A stretch of 64,000 nt of DNA, taken from positions 124,001 to 188,000 of the forward strand of contig JACRCQ010000005.1 in the NCBI GenBank assembly GCA_016218915.1. The letters are read 5' to 3'. Position numbers and translations under genes: made by a program. Positions 60,958 through 64,000 of the stretch are shown here, in pieces. Under the pieces are notes generated by a model. The model had not been told where the DNA came from. It ran no database searches and saw nothing but the letters and a program-made list of their open reading frames with translations. Each line of letters begins with the position of its first letter. Position 1 is the stretch's first letter. The DNA is from Deltaproteobacteria bacterium (lineage in GTDB: Bacteria; Myxococcota_A; Polyangia; Polyangiales; Polyangiaceae).

Positions 60958-62184
60958 TCAGCTCGCTGCAGCCAGCCCAGCTTCGATTCCCGCAGCGAGC
61001 GAGTCGAGGACGGTGTGGCGCGCATCTGCAGCGGCAGATCCAGCCACGAACAGCCCGGGTACCGCTTGGGCCTCTCGATCGAGCGCACGGACGCCGTCGC
61101 GGCGCACGCCGATGCGCTCGAGCACGCTGCGTGCTTCTGCGATCGACGGCCAGCCGTAGTCTTCGAGATTCGGTCCGTGCAGCGAGCCAGTTCTTCCGAC
61201 GAACCTTCCGTCCAGAGCCAGGCAAGCTTCGCTCTTCAGAGACATCGCGAACGGCTCGGAGCTCGCCTCAGGCATCACTCCCGCTGCATTTGCCTCTGAA
61301 GGCGTGAAGCAGATGCCCCCACCGATCAGCCCGCCACACGCCATGACCACGGCATCCGCTTCGAACGGGCCTTCATCGCCGTCGTGCTCGCATGCGAAGC
61401 GCCCATCGCTACGACGCAGCGCTGTCGCTCGTGCGACGGAGCGTTTGACTTCCGCGTCACGCAAGACGCGCTCCGCTGCGGTTTCGAAGCGCGCGCCCGC
61501 GGCTCCGGCCAGCATCGAGAGCGTCTCACCCGCAGGCCTGCCGATTGCCTCGCGCAGCAGCGCGCTGCCATCGGTCCGCAAGCCGAGCCACGGCCCCAGA
61601 AGCACGGCATCGTGCCGGTCGCACGCTGCGCGAAGTGCCCTGACGATCCGCTCCACCCGGCTCGCATCATCGAACAACGCCGCGAGATCCGCATCCGATG
61701 CCCTTGCATCGGCATCGTCGAACAACGGGCTGCAGTCCACTGCCTCGAATCGGACTCCGCGCTCTTTTGCCCACGGCTCCGCAGAGCATCCGCGTGCCAC
61801 GAGGTCAGCGTCCCATGCCGGACGCGCGAGCCGTGGTACTGCCACGCGGACGTTGGAGAGCGCCGCGACGTCGAGCAACGCTCGATCGGCGCCTCGCGCA
61901 GTCCTCAGATTGCCCGTCATGGTGGCCACGCGGACAGGACGCTCGGCTACCTGCCAGATCCCAAGCGCGTCGAGCAATGCGCAGGCCGTCGCATCGAGCG
62001 CAGGCTCGTGCCCGCTCCGGGGCGCGACCTGCCATCCAGCGAAGTCCAGGGCACCGCTCATGAGCGCGGACGCGCCTGCACCGCCGGAGATGAGGTGGAC
62101 CTTCGCACCGTTGCGTCGTGCCGCCCAGGCCGCAGAAGTTCCTGCCACGCCGGCGCCGACGACCACCACGGTCCGGTCGCTCAT
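60958..62184 (-). CDS. glpB: anaerobic glycerol-3-phosphate dehydrogenase subunit B-like flavoprotein
   Basis: 408 residues from ATG 62182-62184, which overlaps the stop of glpA-like (ATGA, 62181-62184). FAD-binding motif VVVVGAGVAGTSAAWAARRN at the start, SGALDFAGWQVAPRSG typical of GlpB, and a closing FAD motif GLFVAGSAAADARHTVLDSL. GlpB is the second flavin subunit of the GlpABC enzyme, which oxidises glycerol-3-phosphate and passes electrons to quinone. It converges on the ctp gene 12 bases away. No GlpC gene is in the window. Confidence 0.82.
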   Translation of the reverse strand: MSDRTVVVVGAGVAGTSAAWAARRNGAKVHLISGGAGASALMSGALDFAGWQVAPRSGHEPALDATACALLDALGIWQVAERPVRVATMTGNLRTARGADRALLDVAALSNVRVAVPRLARPAWDADLVARGCSAEPWAKERGVRFEAVDCSPLFDDADARASDADLAALFDDASRVERIVRALRAACDRHDAVLLGPWLGLRTDGSALLREAIGRPAGETLSMLAGAAGARFETAAERVLRDAEVKRSVARATALRRSDGRFACEHDGDEGPFEADAVVMACGGLIGGGICFTPSEANAAGVMPEASSEPFAMSLKSEACLALDGRFVGRTGSLHGPNLEDYGWPSIAEARSVLERIGVRRDGVRALDREAQAVPGLFVAGSAAADARHTVLDSLAAGIEAGLAAAS

Positions 62185-63854
62185 GCTCGACCCCCGGGCA
62201 ACCCCGCCTGCGCGCGAAATGCCGCGATCGCCAGCGCCTCCTGCCTCGCCTGCAGCGGGCCGAGGGCCACGGCCCTGGAGCGAGCGGTCCGCAGCGCAAA
62301 CGCCCTGGCCTGGTCCACGCCATGACGCGGATCGAGCCCAAGCTCCTCGGCCACGATCGCGCCGCAGCGCAGCGCGCAGCGCATGCCTCCGCAGGGACCC
62401 GCGCCCAGCCGCGTGCGACGCGCCACGTCGTCGACCGATCGCGCGAACTCGCTTCGCACCACGTACCGGATCTCTGCGTCGCTGACCGCCTCGCACAAGC
62501 ACACCATCGCGCGTCGCACAGGGTGCTGCAGCATCAGCTCGCCCACGCGCTCTGCACGGCTTCCATGGCGATAGATGAGCCTGCGGGCAGCGACAGGATC
62601 GATGTCGTGCGCTGCAGCGAATGCGCTCGGATCAAGGGTTCGATCGCCGCCCGGAAGCGGATGGGTGTGCGTGCTGCACCCAGCGTCGATGCCGAGACGA
62701 CGCGCCACGACGTCGCTCATCTCCTCGGCGAAGAGTCGATAGCTTGCCAGCTTGCCCCCGATCATCGAATACAGCCCGTCCGCCCCGTGCGCAGCGTGGT
62801 CCACGATCTCGTGCTCGCGGGAGAGCGCATCCGGGATCGGGCCGTACTTGTAGAGCGTGGGACGCACGCCCGCGAAGGTGCCGATGATTCTGGCGGATCG
62901 AATCGAGGGCATCACGTGCGCCATGGCCTGCACCAGGTAGCGCACTTCGTCGCTCGTCGCGTGCACGTCGTCGAGGTCGCCGTAGTAGTCGGTGTCCGTG
63001 GTACCGAGCACGCTGACGTTTTCCCACGGCTCCGTGAAGACCTGCCGGTCGTCGATCGTCTGCACCGCTACCGCATGGTTCGACAGACGTCGATCGAAGA
63101 CCACGTGGATGCCCTTGCCTGGTCGCATCGCTGCCGTCATCGGCGAGAGGCCGGCCAGCGACGCAGTGATGGAACCCCAGGCGCCGGTTGCATTGACGAT
63201 CAGCTTGGCCTTGGTGGAGCCGGACGCACCCGTGCATCGGTCCGTCCAGCGGACTGCGCACGCGCGTCCAGTCTTCGGCTCTCGCACGACCTGGTCCACC
63301 GTGGTGTGAACGTGAATCGAGGCGCCGTGCTCGCTGGCATCGATCGCGTTGGCCGCGCACAGGCGCGAGCCGTCGATCCCCCATTCGTCGAACGACACCG
63401 CCCCGATCATGTCGGACGTCAGCCCGGGCTCCAGCTGCCTTGTCTCGTCGGGCGTCAGCCTCGAGTGCGGCTTTCCCCGCTTGAGCACCTGGAACTTGTC
63501 GTAGGCCCCGAAGAACGCGTCCACGAGCGTGAAGAAGACGCCTGAGCCCACGCCCCGATCGATCGGCATGATGAACGGGATGCGGAACAGAAGGTGCGGA
63601 GCGATGCGCTGTATGAACCCCGAGTCGAGGCACGACATGCGCGTGACCGAAGGGTTCGAGCTCAGGTAACGAGGCCCGCCGTGGATCATCCCGCTGGAGT
63701 TGCCGCTGGCGCCGTGGCCGAGGTCATTGCGCTCCAGGAGCACCACGCGCAGGCCGCGCAGCGAGCAGTCCCGCGCCACGCCCGTGCCGTTGACACCACC
63801 TCCGACGACGATCACATCGGTATCGGACGGGGGCAGGGGAGGGGATACGACCAC
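62181..63854 (-). CDS. glpA: glycerol-3-phosphate dehydrogenase, GlpA type with BFD [2Fe-2S] domain
   Basis: 557 residues from GTG 63854. The dinucleotide-binding motif DVIVVGGGVNGTGVARDCS is followed by ERNDLGHGASGNSSGMIHGG and the substrate-domain pattern IIGTFAGVRPTLYKYG. The C-terminal ~150 residues contain a BFD-like [2Fe-2S] domain: Cys in VCLCEAVSDAEIRYVVR and Cys in GAGPCGGMRC. This is the GlpA subunit plan. It is coupled to glpB by ATGA. It converts glycerol-3-phosphate to dihydroxyacetone phosphate, and the missing GlpC membrane subunit may be elsewhere or replaced. Confidence 0.9.
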   Translation of the reverse strand: MVVSPPLPPSDTDVIVVGGGVNGTGVARDCSLRGLRVVLLERNDLGHGASGNSSGMIHGGPRYLSSNPSVTRMSCLDSGFIQRIAPHLLFRIPFIMPIDRGVGSGVFFTLVDAFFGAYDKFQVLKRGKPHSRLTPDETRQLEPGLTSDMIGAVSFDEWGIDGSRLCAANAIDASEHGASIHVHTTVDQVVREPKTGRACAVRWTDRCTGASGSTKAKLIVNATGAWGSITASLAGLSPMTAAMRPGKGIHVVFDRRLSNHAVAVQTIDDRQVFTEPWENVSVLGTTDTDYYGDLDDVHATSDEVRYLVQAMAHVMPSIRSARIIGTFAGVRPTLYKYGPIPDALSREHEIVDHAAHGADGLYSMIGGKLASYRLFAEEMSDVVARRLGIDAGCSTHTHPLPGGDRTLDPSAFAAAHDIDPVAARRLIYRHGSRAERVGELMLQHPVRRAMVCLCEAVSDAEIRYVVRSEFARSVDDVARRTRLGAGPCGGMRCALRCGAIVAEELGLDPRHGVDQARAFALRTARSRAVALGPLQARQEALAIAAFRAQAGLPGGRA

Positions 63855-63929
63855 GGCAGCTTGATGCGGTTCTACAGCAAATGACGCGTCGCTGCACGGG
63901 CAACCGGACGAACTCGTGCTGCGTGCTCA

Positions 63930-64000
63930 TCACGGGGGCGACGGTTCAGCCTTGATCTTCTTCTTCTTCTTGCCGGGATTCCTTCGGGCGAATCGCTCAA
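63930..64000 (-). CDS. C-terminal end of an unidentified protein (partial, 3' part only)
   Basis: On the minus strand a frame enters the window at base 64000 and ends with TGA at 63930-63932: ERFARRNPGKKKKKIKAEPS and two Pro. A lysine-rich tail on a protein that begins outside the window. It precedes the glpA start by ~75 bases and could share its transcript. The protein cannot be identified from 22 residues. Confidence 0.5.
   Translation of the reverse strand, partial: ERFARRNPGKKKKKIKAEPSPP

Noticed and set aside
1..64000. tRNA, rRNA or riboswitch genes
   Set aside because: No tRNA-like cloverleaf with a TTCRA loop and no rRNA or riboswitch consensus was noticed by eye in the intergenic regions. 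This is a visual negative only.

Overview
The window is high-GC DNA from a delta-proteobacterial predator/saprophyte lineage, most probably Myxococcota of the class Polyangia (inference). The grounds are: many lipoproteins whose mature part starts with a long Gly/Ala/Ser linker; three exported proteins ending in a Cys motif, a hydrophobic stretch and an Arg cluster (MYXO-CTERM type); Cys-rich DUF4215-like repeats; a Ser/Thr kinase coupled to an outer-membrane receptor; ECF sigma factors with one-TM partners; and a TIGR04563-like ribbon-helix-helix protein. No rRNA, tRNA, CRISPR array, prophage or intact insertion sequence was seen.

Layout. 1-2.3 kb: end of a TPR-like gene, then a minus-strand ECF sigma/anti-sigma/secreted-protein operon. 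2.3-3.0 kb: a gene-poor, repeat-rich spacer with the tail of a Y1-type (RAYT-like) transposase. 3.0-5.9 kb: minus-strand HtrA lipoprotein, DUF1844 protein and a small conserved-looking protein, followed upstream by two adjacent genes each broken by one in-frame TAG (a Uma2-type gene and a Cys-rich lipoprotein). 6-11.8 kb: RraB-like protein, a split membrane/spermidine-synthase-like pair, an epoxyqueuosine-reductase-like Fe-S protein, an LRR protein and two exported proteins. 11.8-14.6 kb: DNA polymerase I. 14.6-18.9 kb: Ser/Thr kinase translationally coupled to a TonB-dependent receptor that carries TPR and PEGA domains at its N-terminus. 19-24 kb: GH5 lipoprotein, an outer-membrane-like protein, a second ECF sigma factor with a membrane partner, and a lipoprotein. 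24-31.5 kb: DUF4215/P-domain surface protein, aldehyde dehydrogenase plus DUF779, a GH43 lipoprotein and a small lipoprotein.

31.6-40.1 kb is the most unusual part. A 566-residue GHKL/HSP90-type ATPase with intact Bergerat motifs overlaps (GTGA) a 1877-residue protein that begins with a degenerate copy of the same fold. Converging on it, and overlapping its coding end by 125 bp, is a eukaryote-like SET-domain lysine methyltransferase. I found no described system with this combination.

40-64 kb: mostly exported proteins (MYXO-CTERM proteins, beta-helix protein, SH3b-hydrolase lipoprotein, an 11-repeat Cys-rich surface protein, IgGFc-binding-like lipoprotein, trypsin-like protease). Among them are an RdgC-like protein with a coupled partner, a striking array of perfect palindromes at 47.25-47.39 kb, pyruvate kinase, a tail-specific protease, and a glycerol-3-phosphate dehydrogenase GlpA/GlpB-like pair with no GlpC in view. 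The window ends in the C-terminus of a further minus-strand gene.

Functionally the window is dominated by cell-envelope and surface biology (lipoproteins, polysaccharide hydrolases, proteases, signal transduction), with a few housekeeping genes (polA, pyk, ctp) between them. Protein starts were chosen from signal peptides, overlaps and ribosome-binding sites. Family assignments come from motif recognition without database searching.
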